Assembly: GCA_040757595.1 (NCBI GenBank)
Contig: JBFLWP010000003.1
Coordinates: forward strand, 224,166 to 288,165
Direction of reading: 5' to 3'
Origin: Nitrospirota bacterium
Lineage (GTDB): Bacteria; Nitrospirota; Nitrospiria; Nitrospirales; Nitrospiraceae
DNA length: 64,000 nt
The notes beneath the pieces were generated by a model. The model worked only from the letters and a program-made list of their open reading frames with translations, did no database searches and had not been told where the DNA came from. This document shows positions 32,864-41,536 of this stretch, in pieces (the stretch's first letter is position 1; every line of letters begins with the position of its first letter). The translations under genes and the position numbers were made by a program.

Positions 32864-34651
32864 ATGTTTGCCTGGTTCAGCAATATGAAGACGATGGCCA
32901 AACTGATGCTGGGGTTTTCGCTCGTCGGGGCCATCATGGCCTTCGTGGGATATACCGGCCTCACGAACATGGGCCGCATCAACGAGAGCACGGAGAACAT
33001 CTACACCGTGCAGTTGAAACCGCTCATGACCCTGACCAAGGTGCGAGGCATGGTCCATCAAGTCAGGTCATGGGTCGTCCAGGCCGTCCTGGCCGATGAC
33101 CCGGCGGATCGGACTCAGGCCCTGGCCAAGCTCGAGGAACTGAAGAAGCAGATTGACGAGGGTTCGCAGGCCTTTGAACAAACGATCAGGTCCGAGGAGG
33201 TCAAGAAGGCCTATGACGACTTCACCAAGGCCCTGGGAGAGTATCGAGAGGTCCGCGACGGCACCGTGCTCAAGCTGGTGCAAGCGGGGGATCGAGTCGG
33301 GGCCACCGCGGCGATGAGGGGGGAAGGGGCGGCCAAGTACAAGGCCGTGGTGGAGGCGATCAACAGGCTGGCGGACACCAAGACGATGATCGCGCAGCGC
33401 AAGTACGACGAGGCGAACAGGGTCTACGCCGATTCGAAGGCGCTGTTGACCGGCATCATCGTTGGCGGAATCGGGCTGGGCCTGTTCCTGGGGTGGGTGA
33501 TCGCCAGGATGATCGCGAAGGGGCTGGCTCAAGTGAACAACGTGGCTCAGCGGGCGGCAGAGGGCGACCTCACCAAGCGGGTCTCGATCGACACCAAGGA
33601 CGAGATCGGGACGATGGGGGCCGCGTTCAACCAGATGATGGAGGCCATCGCCCGGGTGGTGGGCGAGGTGCGGCACGGTTCCGAGCAGGTCTCGTCGGCC
33701 TCGGCTCAGATCAGCGCCGGCACCCAGGACCTCTCGCACCGCACCTCCGAGCAGGCCTCGGCGCTGGAGGAGACCTCCTCGGCCATGGAGGAGATGACCT
33801 CCACCGTCAAGCAGAACGCGGACAACGCCAAGCAGGCCAACCAGCTCGGCATCGCCGCCCGCGACACGGCGGAAAAGGGCAGTCAGGTGGTGGCGCAGGC
33901 GGTGGCGTCCATGGACGAGATCAACAAGTCCTCGAAGAAGATCGCCGACATCATCGGCGTGATCGACGAAATCGCCTTTCAAACGAACCTGCTGGCGCTC
34001 AACGCCGCCGTGGAAGCGGCCAGGGCCGGCGAGCAGGGACGCGGGTTCGCGGTGGTGGCGGCGGAGGTGCGGAATCTGGCGCAGCGCTCCGCCACGGCCG
34101 CCAAGGAGATCAAGGGGCTGATCAACGAATCCGTCCAAAAGGTGACGGAGGGCGCGGATCTCGTGAATCGCTGCGGCAAGACGTTGGAGGACATCGTGGC
34201 CTCGGTCAAACGGGTCACCGACATCGTGTCGGAGATCGCGGCGGCCTCGCAGGAACAGGCGAGCGGGATCGAGCAGGTCAACAAGGCGGTCATGCAGATG
34301 GACGAGACGACCCAGCAGAACGCGGCGCTCGTCGAGGAGTCCGCCTCGGCCTCGGAGAATTTGCAGCAGCAGGCGGCTGAGCTCCTGCAGCAGGTGGAGT
34401 TCTTCAAGGTCTCCGACGGGGCCGGGAGCGGGCTCCGTGCGGGAGCTTCGAAGGGACAAGCGACCGCCGCGCCGAAGCCGGCCGCTCATGCCGCCGTCCA
34501 TCCATCCGGCCACAAGCCGGCGGCGGTGAAGCAGGCCAAGCGGCCGATCGAGCCGAAGGCGGAGCCGGTCTCCGTCGGGGCTGGCAAAGCCAACGGCAAC
34601 GGCCACGGAGCCCTCCACGCCGACGTGAAGGACGGCTTCGAGGAGTTCTAG
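32864..34651 (+). CDS. Methyl-accepting chemotaxis protein
   Basis: A 595-residue transmembrane receptor. TM1 is at about residues 11-33 and TM2 at about 190-210 ([18 protein letters not shown]). They enclose a 4-helix-bundle sensor domain. HAMP follows, then the signalling domain with [20 protein letters not shown] at the hairpin tip. A long Ala/Pro/Lys-rich tail of about 60 residues ends in GFEEF. That end fits the CheR-docking pentapeptide pattern x-[FWYH]-x-x-[FWYH], consistent with cheR, cheD and cheB just downstream. AAGGAGGGTGA precedes the ATG. Confidence 0.95.
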   Translation: MFAWFSNMKTMAKLMLGFSLVGAIMAFVGYTGLTNMGRINESTENIYTVQLKPLMTLTKVRGMVHQVRSWVVQAVLADDPADRTQALAKLEELKKQIDEGSQAFEQTIRSEEVKKAYDDFTKALGEYREVRDGTVLKLVQAGDRVGATAAMRGEGAAKYKAVVEAINRLADTKTMIAQRKYDEANRVYADSKALLTGIIVGGIGLGLFLGWVIARMIAKGLAQVNNVAQRAAEGDLTKRVSIDTKDEIGTMGAAFNQMMEAIARVVGEVRHGSEQVSSASAQISAGTQDLSHRTSEQASALEETSSAMEEMTSTVKQNADNAKQANQLGIAARDTAEKGSQVVAQAVASMDEINKSSKKIADIIGVIDEIAFQTNLLALNAAVEAARAGEQGRGFAVVAAEVRNLAQRSATAAKEIKGLINESVQKVTEGADLVNRCGKTLEDIVASVKRVTDIVSEIAAASQEQASGIEQVNKAVMQMDETTQQNAALVEESASASENLQQQAAELLQQVEFFKVSDGAGSGLRAGASKGQATAAPKPAAHAAVHPSGHKPAAVKQAKRPIEPKAEPVSVGAGKANGNGHGALHADVKDGFEEF

Positions 34652-34714
34652 GACTGCCCTCCCGTCTGTCTCCTTTCCTCCCAAGGGGACGCACGGGGAG
34701 AGCGCCCCCTCCCT

Positions 34715-34750
34715 CTTTCCTCGCCCTCACCTCCTGGGGGGCGAGGAAAG
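34715..34750. repeat. Perfect 12-bp inverted repeat between MCP and cheR
   Basis: CTTTCCTCGCCC (34715-34726) is exactly inverted at 34739-34750 around a 12-base loop. There is no T-run. It may be a transcript-stabilising hairpin, and its CT-rich words resemble the other arrays. Confidence 0.6.
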
Positions 34751-34850
34751 AGCGTAGGCGGTTCGTTCTTCGTCCACGCGAGCGGATGGAACCGGTGCGA
34801 GGGAGCTGCCGAATCGGGAAAGATCTCCGAGCCGGAAATGGGCGTGGACG

Positions 34851-35687
34851 ATGGCAAGCACGGCCAGCGAGACGATGGAATACCAGATCACCGACGAGGA
34901 ATTCGAGCGGTTTCGCTCGCTGGTGTATCGGGAGAGCGGGATCAACCTCAGCCAGAGCAAGAGGTCATTGCTGGTCTCGCGGCTATCCAAACGCCTCCGG
35001 GCCCTCGGGATCGAGACCTTCCAGGCTTACTACGAGCACGTATTGGAGGACCGGGGCGGCGAGTTCACGCAGATGCTGGACTGCGTGGCGACGAACAAGA
35101 CGGATTTCTTCCGCGAGCCGGTGCACCTGGAGTTCCTGCGCGATCGCATTTTGCCGGCCCTCGAGACGGCCAAACGCGTGCGCATCTGGTCCTCGGCCTG
35201 TTCTTCCGGGGAAGAGCCGTACTCGATCGCCATCACGCTTTGTGACGGGATCGCAGCCCCGCTCCGATGGGACTGCAAGATCCTGGCGTCGGACCTTTCG
35301 ACCCGCGTCCTGGCACAGGCAGCGTCCGGGATTTACGAGGCGGAGCGGGTGCGCGAGCTGCCGCCCGGGACGATCCGACGCCATTTCCTCAAAGGCCGCG
35401 GGGCTCACGCCGGCACGGTCAAGGTGAAGCCGCATCTTTCCGATCTGGTCCGGTTCCGGAGGATCAACCTGATGGACGATCATTATCCGATCAAGAGCCA
35501 ACTGGACGTCATCTTCTGTCGCAACGTGATGATCTACTTCGACCGTGCCACGCAGCAGCGGCTCGCGGCCAAGTTCCATCGCTATCTGAGGCCGGGCGGA
35601 TACCTCTTCATCGGGCATTCCGAGAGCCTGCAGTGGGTGGAGCATCCCTTTCGCCCCGTGGCCCCCACGATCTACCAGAAAACGTGA
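34851..35687 (+). CDS. cheR: Chemotaxis protein methyltransferase CheR
   Basis: A 278-residue enzyme that methylates receptor glutamates using SAM. The N-terminal helical domain (FERFRSLVYRESGINLS) is followed by the methyltransferase domain with TNKTDFFREP, IWSSACSSGEEPYSIAI, CRNVMIYFD and GGYLFIGHSES. An in-frame ATG eight codons later is a possible alternative start. The last codon and stop lie in the repeat array that follows. Confidence 0.95.
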   Translation: MASTASETMEYQITDEEFERFRSLVYRESGINLSQSKRSLLVSRLSKRLRALGIETFQAYYEHVLEDRGGEFTQMLDCVATNKTDFFREPVHLEFLRDRILPALETAKRVRIWSSACSSGEEPYSIAITLCDGIAAPLRWDCKILASDLSTRVLAQAASGIYEAERVRELPPGTIRRHFLKGRGAHAGTVKVKPHLSDLVRFRRINLMDDHYPIKSQLDVIFCRNVMIYFDRATQQRLAAKFHRYLRPGGYLFIGHSESLQWVEHPFRPVAPTIYQKT

Positions 35688-35773
35688 CGGATGACAGGTG
35701 ACGAGTGACGTGTAGAAACGAGGGCGTGAAGCCGATGGCATTGCTCATCACCCATCACCCATCACGCATCGCG
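35682..35773. repeat. Head-to-head repeat array spanning the end of cheR and the start of cheD
   Basis: The left arm is GTGACGGATGACAGGTGACG plus AGTGACG and includes the cheR stop. The right arm, CTCATCACCCATCACCCATC plus ACGCATCGCG, encodes residues 3-13 of CheD. Confidence 0.75.
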
Positions 35774-36358
35774 GAGTTTCCCCACATTCGCCGCGTGCGC
35801 GACGGCCGGTTTCCGCACGAGGTCGTGAGCATCCTGCCGGGAGAATACTTCGTGAGCCAGGAGCCGATGATCATCCAGACGGTGCTCGGTTCGTGCGTAT
35901 CGGTCTGTGTCCGTGATCCGCTGTTGAGCATCGGCGGGATGAACCACTTCATGCTGCCGGTTCCCTGCGAAGGCGGGGTCAACTCCTGGGGCGAATCGGC
36001 GCGGTACGGGTGTCACGCGATGGAGTTGCTCGTCAACGAGATCCTCCGGCGCGGCGGAGGCCGTGATCGGCTGGAGGTCAAGGTGTTCGGGGGCGGAAAG
36101 ATCTACGACAGCAGCCTGGACGTGGGGGCTCGGAATGCCGTCTGGGTCCTCGAGTATCTCGAACGGGAACGGCTGAAACCGATCGTGGCCGACCTGCGCG
36201 ACGTGTATCCCAGGAAGGTCTATTACTTCACGGAATCCGGCCGCGTCTTGCTGAAGAGGATCAAGCGGGTCAAGAACCGGACGATCGAGGAGAGGGAGCG
36301 ACGGTATCACGCCTCCTTGCAGCAGCGTCGGGCGGACGGCGAGGTTGCGTTGTTCTGA
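35735..36358 (+). CDS. cheD: Chemoreceptor glutamine deamidase CheD
   Basis: A 207-residue protein. The catalytic Cys and His are in LGSCVSVCVRD (C54) and GGMNHFMLP (H71), with VKVFGGGKIYD downstream. CheD deamidates receptor glutamines and in some species binds CheC; no cheC is visible. The core begins near residue 26. Residues 3-13 (LLITHHPSRIA) come from a repeat array, so the native start may lie elsewhere; a GTG at 35705 is the other option. Confidence 0.92.
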   Translation: MALLITHHPSRIAEFPHIRRVRDGRFPHEVVSILPGEYFVSQEPMIIQTVLGSCVSVCVRDPLLSIGGMNHFMLPVPCEGGVNSWGESARYGCHAMELLVNEILRRGGGRDRLEVKVFGGGKIYDSSLDVGARNAVWVLEYLERERLKPIVADLRDVYPRKVYYFTESGRVLLKRIKRVKNRTIEERERRYHASLQQRRADGEVALF

Positions 36359-36362
36359 ACAG

Positions 36363-36424
36363 GCGTGAAGCGCGGTCCGTATCTCGTTGTTCGTCCGGAG
36401 CGAGACCAGATACGCTTCACGAAT
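36363..36424. repeat. Head-to-head repeat array upstream of cheB
   Basis: GCGTGAAGCGCGGTCCGTAT at the left and AGATACGCTTCACG at the right: CGTGAAGCG inverted as CGCTTCACG, and GTATCTCG nearly inverted. It fills the cheD-cheB gap. Confidence 0.75.
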
Positions 36425-36442
36425 TGCAGGATACGAGGGCTC

Positions 36443-37510
36443 ATGTCAAAGATTCGCGTGTTGATCGTGGACGACTCGGCGCTGATGCGCCAAGTCCTGA
36501 CCGAGTTGCTCTCGCAGGATCCGGAGATCCAGGTGGTGGGGACCGCCCAGGATCCCTATTTTGCCCGAGAGAAAATCAAGGTGCTCAACCCGGACGTGCT
36601 GACGTTGGACGTCGAGATGCCCAAGATGGATGGGTTGACGTTTCTCGAGAAACTCATGGTCGGCCATCCGATGCCGGTGGTCATGGTCAGTTCCCTCACC
36701 GAAGCCGGGTGCCAGACGACGCTGCACGCGCTGGAACTCGGGGCGGTGGACTTCATCACCAAGCCCCGGATCGGCCTGCGAAGCGGGATGGAAGAGCAGG
36801 CGCAGGAGCTCGTCGCCAAGGTCAAAGCCGCCGCAGTTGCGCGGGTTCGGGGCAAGGGGCAAGGGGCGAGGGGAGGAGCCCAACCTCTCGTCTCTCGCCC
36901 CACGCCTCTCGCCTCATCCGCGATGCTCAAGACGACCGATACGATCATCGCCATCGGGGCCTCGACGGGCGGGACCGAGGCGATTCGGGAACTGCTGGAG
37001 GTCCTGCCGCCGAACACGCCTCCGATCGTGATCACCCAGCACATGCCGGAGAAGTTCACGAAGACTTTTGCCAATCGTCTCGACGCCCTCTGCCGGATCT
37101 CGGTCAGGGAGGCGGAGGACGGCGACAGTGTCCTTCCCGGCCATGCGCTCATTGCCCCGGGGAATTACCACATGACGTTGTCCCGGAGCGGGGCGCGATA
37201 CCGTGTCAGGCTGAACCAGGCCCCGCCGGTGAACCGGCACCGTCCCTCGGTGGACGTGATGTTCCACTCGGTGGCGGAGTATGCCGGCGCCAACAGTGTC
37301 GGGGTGATCCTGACCGGCATGGGGGGAGACGGGGCGCGCGGGCTGCTCGCGATGAAGCAGGCCGGCGCCTACACGGTGGCGCAGGACGAAAGCACCTGCG
37401 TCGTGTTCGGCATGCCCAAAGAAGCGATCAAGTTGGGAGGGGTGGACAGCGTGGTCCCGCTTCCCTGCATGGCGTCGCACCTCCTCTCGCGGTTGCGGAG
37501 CGCCGCGTAG
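36443..37510 (+). CDS. cheB: Chemotaxis methylesterase/deamidase CheB
   Basis: A 355-residue protein. The receiver domain has D10/D11 and acceptor D56. A linker at about 134-160 is written by an in-frame repeat array ([17 protein letters not shown]). The C-terminal methylesterase carries the catalytic triad S174 (GASTGG), H200 (ITQHMP) and D296 (GMGGDGARG). It removes methyl groups from the MCP and completes the adaptation module with CheR and CheD. Confidence 0.96.
   Translation: MSKIRVLIVDDSALMRQVLTELLSQDPEIQVVGTAQDPYFAREKIKVLNPDVLTLDVEMPKMDGLTFLEKLMVGHPMPVVMVSSLTEAGCQTTLHALELGAVDFITKPRIGLRSGMEEQAQELVAKVKAAAVARVRGKGQGARGGAQPLVSRPTPLASSAMLKTTDTIIAIGASTGGTEAIRELLEVLPPNTPPIVITQHMPEKFTKTFANRLDALCRISVREAEDGDSVLPGHALIAPGNYHMTLSRSGARYRVRLNQAPPVNRHRPSVDVMFHSVAEYAGANSVGVILTGMGGDGARGLLAMKQAGAYTVAQDESTCVVFGMPKEAIKLGGVDSVVPLPCMASHLLSRLRSAA
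36843..36922. repeat. Repeat array inside cheB
   Basis: GGGCAAGGGGCAAGGGGCGA, then CTCTCGTCTCTCGCCCCACG and CCTCTCGCC: head-to-head arms within the interdomain linker, in frame. Words match those at 39.5 kb and 45.67 kb. Confidence 0.75.
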
Positions 37511-37578
37511 CCTGCCGGCTGCGCTTCAGCCTGAGCCTCCCCTCTTTCGTCGTACGGTCTTAATCGAACCCGTCTCGT

Positions 37579-37608
37579 TTGACACGTTCTCCCAGGCGTT
37601 TCTATAAT
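37579..37608 (+). promoter_or_regulatory. Near-consensus sigma-70 promoter of gpsA
   Basis: TTGACA, an 18-base spacer, TATAAT. The predicted start is near 37615, giving a leader of about 32 bases to the ATG at 37647. Confidence 0.75.
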
Positions 37609-37646
37609 CCGGCGCCTTTGTAGTCGTCAGGGGGACAGGGACGTTG

Positions 37647-38666
37647 ATGGCGCGCGCAGACCAGAAATCGGCGGTGATCGGGGCCGGGGCCTGGGGCACC
37701 ACCCTGGCCCGGCACCTGGCCGGGAAGGGCGGGGAGGTTTCCCTCTGGGCGTATGAGCCGGAGGTGGTGGAGGCGGTCAACCACAAGCGGGAGAATACGC
37801 TCTTTCTCCCCGGTGTAAGCCTGCCTCCGTCGCTGACTGCGACCGGTTCGCTGGCCGGCGCGGTGCGCGGCGCCGAGTTGCTCGTCTTTGCCGTGCCGTC
37901 GCACGCAGCCCGATCCGTGCTGCGTCAACTGGGGCCGCTGTTATCCGGGCCCGTGCCGCTGGTCAGCGCCACAAAGGGGATCGAAGAAGAGACGCTCAAG
38001 GTGATGACGCAGGTCATGGAGGAGATTCTTCCGGCCGCGATGCGGAAACGACTCGCCGTCCTGTCCGGCCCCAGCTTCGCCGCGGAGGTCTGCCGGGGAC
38101 AACCGACCGCCGTGACCCTGGCGGGGGAGGACGAGGAGTTGGTGGCCCGGCTCCAACCCCTGCTGATGACCCCCCTGTTCCGGGTCTACAGGGGAAGCGA
38201 CCCGCTCGGCGTCCAGTTGGGCGGGGCCCTCAAGAACGTCGTCGCGCTGGGCGCCGGCATCGTGGATGGGTTGGATCTCGGACACAATGCGCGGGCCGCA
38301 CTGATCACGCGCGGCCTGGCCGAGATGGTCCGGCTCGGCACCGCGATGGGGGCCCATTTGCGAACTTTCTACGGTTTGTCGGGGATCGGGGATCTGGTCC
38401 TGACCTGCACGGGTGCCTTGAGCCGGAACCGAACGGTGGGCGTCCGGCTCGGCAAGGGAGAATCGCTGGCGGGGATTCTGAACGACATGCACGCGGTCGC
38501 CGAGGGGGTCCGGACCGCCAGAGCGGCGAAGGGGCTGGCCATCAAGTACGGAGTGGAGATGCCCATCGTGCAGGAGGTCTGTTCGGTTCTGTTCGAAGGA
38601 AAACCCTGCGCCCGCGCCGTGATGGATTTGATGGAGCGCTCGGCCAAATCCGAAGAAGGCGGGTAG
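37647..38666 (+). CDS. gpsA: Glycerol-3-phosphate dehydrogenase [NAD(P)+]
   Basis: A 339-residue cytosolic enzyme that makes sn-glycerol 3-phosphate for phospholipids. The Rossmann motif GAGAWGTTLA is near the start. Later motifs are SATKGIE, LSGPSFAAEV, GALKNVVALGAGIVDGL and the helix YGLSGIGDLVLTC. Length is normal. Confidence 0.96.
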   Translation: MARADQKSAVIGAGAWGTTLARHLAGKGGEVSLWAYEPEVVEAVNHKRENTLFLPGVSLPPSLTATGSLAGAVRGAELLVFAVPSHAARSVLRQLGPLLSGPVPLVSATKGIEEETLKVMTQVMEEILPAAMRKRLAVLSGPSFAAEVCRGQPTAVTLAGEDEELVARLQPLLMTPLFRVYRGSDPLGVQLGGALKNVVALGAGIVDGLDLGHNARAALITRGLAEMVRLGTAMGAHLRTFYGLSGIGDLVLTCTGALSRNRTVGVRLGKGESLAGILNDMHAVAEGVRTARAAKGLAIKYGVEMPIVQEVCSVLFEGKPCARAVMDLMERSAKSEEGG

Positions 38667-38690
38667 CGGCTCGTCGAACCGGAATAGCGG

Positions 38691-39458
38691 ATGGATCGTC
38701 GTCGTCTCACGAAGCTTTTAAAGGATCTCAGAAGCGGCAAGCTCGACGTCGAAGAGACCGTGGAGCGGCTGCGCACCCTTCCGTACGAGGATCTGGGCTT
38801 CGCCTCGCTCGACCATCATCGGACGATCCGGCAGGGATTCCCGGAGGTCATCTTTTGCGAGGGGAAGACCAGGGCTCAGGTCGTGGCCATCGCGCGGGGG
38901 CTCTTGCGCAAGGGCGGCACGCTCCTGGCCACCCGCGTGGAGCCGGCGGTGGCCCGCGCGCTGATCCGGCTGGATCCGCGGGCCCTCCACGAGGAGGCGG
39001 CCCGGGCCGTGGTGATCCAAAAGCGGAAGCCGGTCGCCAGGGGAGACATCCTGATCGTCACCGCGGGGACGGCCGACATCCCGGTCGCCGAGGAGGCGAG
39101 GGTCACGGCCGAGGTGATGGGCAGCCGCGTGGAATGTCTCTACGACGTCGGCGTGGCCGGGATTCACCGTGTGCTGCGCCGCCATGACCGCTTGCTGCGC
39201 GCCCGAGCCCTCGTCGTCGTCGCGGGGATGGACGGGGTGTTGCCCAGCGTCGTCGGCGGCCTGGTGGACCGGCCGGTCATCGCCGTGCCCACCAGCCGGG
39301 GCTACGGGGCCAGCTTCGGCGGTCTGGCGGCCTTGCTGACCATGCTGAACGCCTGTGCGGCCGGAATCGGCGTCATGAACATCGACAACGGGTTCGGGGC
39401 CGGCGTCCTGGCCCACCGGATCAATCTGCTCGGCGAAGCGCCGCGGGCAGGAGGCTAG
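38691..39458 (+). CDS. larB: Nickel-pincer cofactor carboxylase LarB
   Basis: A 255-residue protein. The N-terminal LarB-type region includes FASLDHHRTIRQGFPEVIFC and EGKT. The second half is PurE-like: VTAGTADIPVAEEA, YDVGVAGIHR, VVVAGMDGVLPSVVGGL and PTSRGYGASFGG. LarB carboxylates and hydrolyses nicotinate adenine dinucleotide in synthesis of the nickel-pincer nucleotide. larC lies 848 bp downstream; larE and larA are not in the window. Confidence 0.93.
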   Translation: MDRRRLTKLLKDLRSGKLDVEETVERLRTLPYEDLGFASLDHHRTIRQGFPEVIFCEGKTRAQVVAIARGLLRKGGTLLATRVEPAVARALIRLDPRALHEEAARAVVIQKRKPVARGDILIVTAGTADIPVAEEARVTAEVMGSRVECLYDVGVAGIHRVLRRHDRLLRARALVVVAGMDGVLPSVVGGLVDRPVIAVPTSRGYGASFGGLAALLTMLNACAAGIGVMNIDNGFGAGVLAHRINLLGEAPRAGG

Positions 39459-39522
39459 GGGCTAGAGGTTCGTGGGGACGGGTGAATGCTTTCCCTCTCG
39501 CCCCGTGCCCCGTGCCTCTCAC
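39450..39522. repeat. Repeat array (GAGGCTAGGGGC / CCCCGTGCCCCGTGCC)
   Basis: The left arm is GGAGGCTAGGGGCTAGAGG. The right arm, CTCTCGCCCCGTGCCCCGTG plus CCTCTC, is in inverted sense. It lies between larB and the convergent hypothetical gene, and includes the end of larB. Confidence 0.65.
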
Positions 39523-39525
39523 CGG

Positions 39526-40044
39526 TCATTTGACGTCGATCGTTCCACGCTTGGGCCAGGAGACCATCTGGGTCCTGGCTCCCTTCTCGCTGACAGCCAG
39601 CAGCTTGGCCCGCACCTCATAGTGGTACTTCCCGCTTTCCGCCGGTTGCCGGCTCTGGTCCGTTCCGTCCCACGTCAGCGTGATTCCCATGCGCAGCGGG
39701 CCGGTCGCTGCGTCGGCGCTGATCGGCTGGCGGCTCGACAGGAAGCGCAGGGATCGCTTTGAGGGGGAGGTGATGAGCGAGGACACTTCCAGGATCGTCG
39801 CGCCGTCGAGTTCTTTGGGCAGCGCGACTTCGATCGAGAAGTCCAGAGGACCTTCCTGGGGCGAGTAGGAAGAGTGCGAGGTGGTGACCGAGACGATTCG
39901 GAGGTCCGGCTCTGGTCGGGGAGCGGCCCGCCGTTTGGCGGCCTCGGCGTCGCTCTGGCTCAGCAGACACAAGGCCAGCAGGGCGACGGATGCCGCACGG
40001 GGCAGCGGGTTGCTGAGGGTTCTGACGGGCAGGATGAATGGCAC
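39526..40044 (-). CDS. Secreted protein of unknown function
   Basis: A 172-residue protein with a signal peptide (ASVALLALCLLSQSDAEA). The mature part is beta-rich, with IVSVTTSHSSYSPQEGPLDF, IEVALPKELDGA, MGITLTWDGTDQSRQ and KYHYEVRAKLLA. This suggests an Ig-like or FlgD-type fold. It sits on the opposite strand between larB and larC and interrupts the usual gene order. No function assigned. Confidence 0.7.
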   Translation of the reverse strand: MPFILPVRTLSNPLPRAASVALLALCLLSQSDAEAAKRRAAPRPEPDLRIVSVTTSHSSYSPQEGPLDFSIEVALPKELDGATILEVSSLITSPSKRSLRFLSSRQPISADAATGPLRMGITLTWDGTDQSRQPAESGKYHYEVRAKLLAVSEKGARTQMVSWPKRGTIDVK

Positions 40045-40179
40045 TGGCAGGGCGGTGACTCGTTAATCCGTGGTCTGACCGATGTTCCGGTAAAAGGCTG
40101 GAGCCTCCCTCTCCTCGGCTCACCGGCTTCCAGCCGCGTTGTGGATAGCATAGGGCTGTCGGGCTGTCAATACGAAGGC

Positions 40180-40214
40180 ACGTAAAACGTGAAACGTCGG
40201 ACGTGAAGCGTTCG
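40180..40214. repeat. Repeat array (CGTGAAACGTCGGACGTGAAG)
   Basis: CACGTAAAACGTGAAACGTC, then GGACGTGAAGCG: direct repeats of an 8-10 base word upstream of larC. Confidence 0.6.
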
Positions 40215-40306
40215 GGGGAAAACCATCGGCTGGCTCGTTGCCCTCGGGAGAACGCTTACGTTAAGATGAGCGCCGAGCACGTGCGATAGCAAAGGCGGAA
40301 CGGACC

Positions 40307-41536
40307 GTGACCTGGCTGCATTTCGACTGTTTTTCCGGCGTCAGCGGAGACATGATCCTCGGCGCGCTCGTGGACGCGGGCCTTCCCTTGAAGGATCTGG
40401 TCCGCGGACTGCGTGGACTCCGGGCGGGGGACTATGCCCTCCGCGCCAAGAAAGTCACGCGCGGGGCGTTGCATGCGACCAAAGTGGACGTGCTGGTGCG
40501 CGACGGGTTCCGCGCCCCCCTCTCTCTGAAACGCATCCGCGGCACGATCTCTGCGAGCCGCCTTCCCGCGCCGGTCAAGGACTTGAGCCTGGAAGTGTTC
40601 GACCGGCTGGCGCGGGCCGAGGGAGCCGCCCATCGGGTCAATCCCTCCGACGTCCAGTTTCACGAAATAGGGGTGGTCGACTCGCTCGTGGACGTGGTGG
40701 GGGCCCTGCTGGGCTGTCATCTCCTCGGCGTGGACCGCGTCACCGCCTCCCCGGTGAACCTGGGGGCCGGCCTGATCGAGTCCCGACACGGCCGTTTGCC
40801 GGCTCCGGGTCCGGCGGTGGCCGCGCTCGCTCGCGGCATCCCCGTCTACAGTGCCGGCCCGGCTCGGGAGCTGACGACGCCGACCGGGCTCGCGCTGTTA
40901 GGCGTCCTGGCCCGGGACTTCGGGCCCCTTCCCCTGATGCGTCCGGGGACGGTTGGGTACGGGGCCGGCACGGCCGACCCGCCCGGATGGCCCAACGTGC
41001 TCCGGGTCTTCCTCGGCCAGCCGGTCCCGACGACGTTCCAGGACGGGGCGGAGACCGTGGTCCAGATCGAAACGAACGTGGATGATCTGAACCCACAGAC
41101 ATACGAGGTCGTCATGGAGCGCTTGTTCTCGGCCGGAGCGCTGGACGTGACGTTGACCCCGGTCATCATGAAGCAGGGACGGCCCGGAATCGTGCTGTCC
41201 GCGCTGGTCCCGCAATCCAAGAGCCACGCCGTGGCCGTGGTGATGCTGCGCGAGACCACGACGCTGGGAGTCCGGCTGCAGGACGTACAGCGGCTCGTGC
41301 TCCCCCGCCGGGTCGAGACGGTGCAGACCACCGCGGGGCCGGTTCGAGTGAAGGTGGCGGAGACAGGATCCGGGAACGCCAAGGCGGCACCAGAATACCA
41401 GGACTGCCGGCGCCTGGCGGCGCGCACCGGCCGACCGGTGCGCGAGATCATGGAGGAGGCCCTCGTGGCCTATTTCGGCCGAAAGCGGAAGGCCAACGGC
41501 AAAAGGCGAAAGCCGATCGGGAGAGCCTCGTTGTGA
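40307..41536 (+). CDS. larC: Nickel-pincer cofactor nickel insertase LarC
   Basis: A 409-residue protein starting with GTG. The N-terminal half begins with HFDCFSGVSGDMILGALVDA, typical of LarC1, with FHEIGVVDSLVDVVGA, RGIPVYSAGPARELTTPTG and VGYGAGT. The LarC2 half has ETNVDDLNPQTYEVVMERLF and VKVAETGSGNAKAAPEYQDC. Both halves are in one reading frame, unlike the frameshift-linked form of lactobacilli. It inserts nickel into the pincer nucleotide. Confidence 0.94.
   Translation: MTWLHFDCFSGVSGDMILGALVDAGLPLKDLVRGLRGLRAGDYALRAKKVTRGALHATKVDVLVRDGFRAPLSLKRIRGTISASRLPAPVKDLSLEVFDRLARAEGAAHRVNPSDVQFHEIGVVDSLVDVVGALLGCHLLGVDRVTASPVNLGAGLIESRHGRLPAPGPAVAALARGIPVYSAGPARELTTPTGLALLGVLARDFGPLPLMRPGTVGYGAGTADPPGWPNVLRVFLGQPVPTTFQDGAETVVQIETNVDDLNPQTYEVVMERLFSAGALDVTLTPVIMKQGRPGIVLSALVPQSKSHAVAVVMLRETTTLGVRLQDVQRLVLPRRVETVQTTAGPVRVKVAETGSGNAKAAPEYQDCRRLAARTGRPVREIMEEALVAYFGRKRKANGKRRKPIGRASL

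Noticed and set aside
34715..34750. Inverted repeat after the MCP as a terminator
   Set aside because: No T-run follows on either strand and cheR continues in the same direction.
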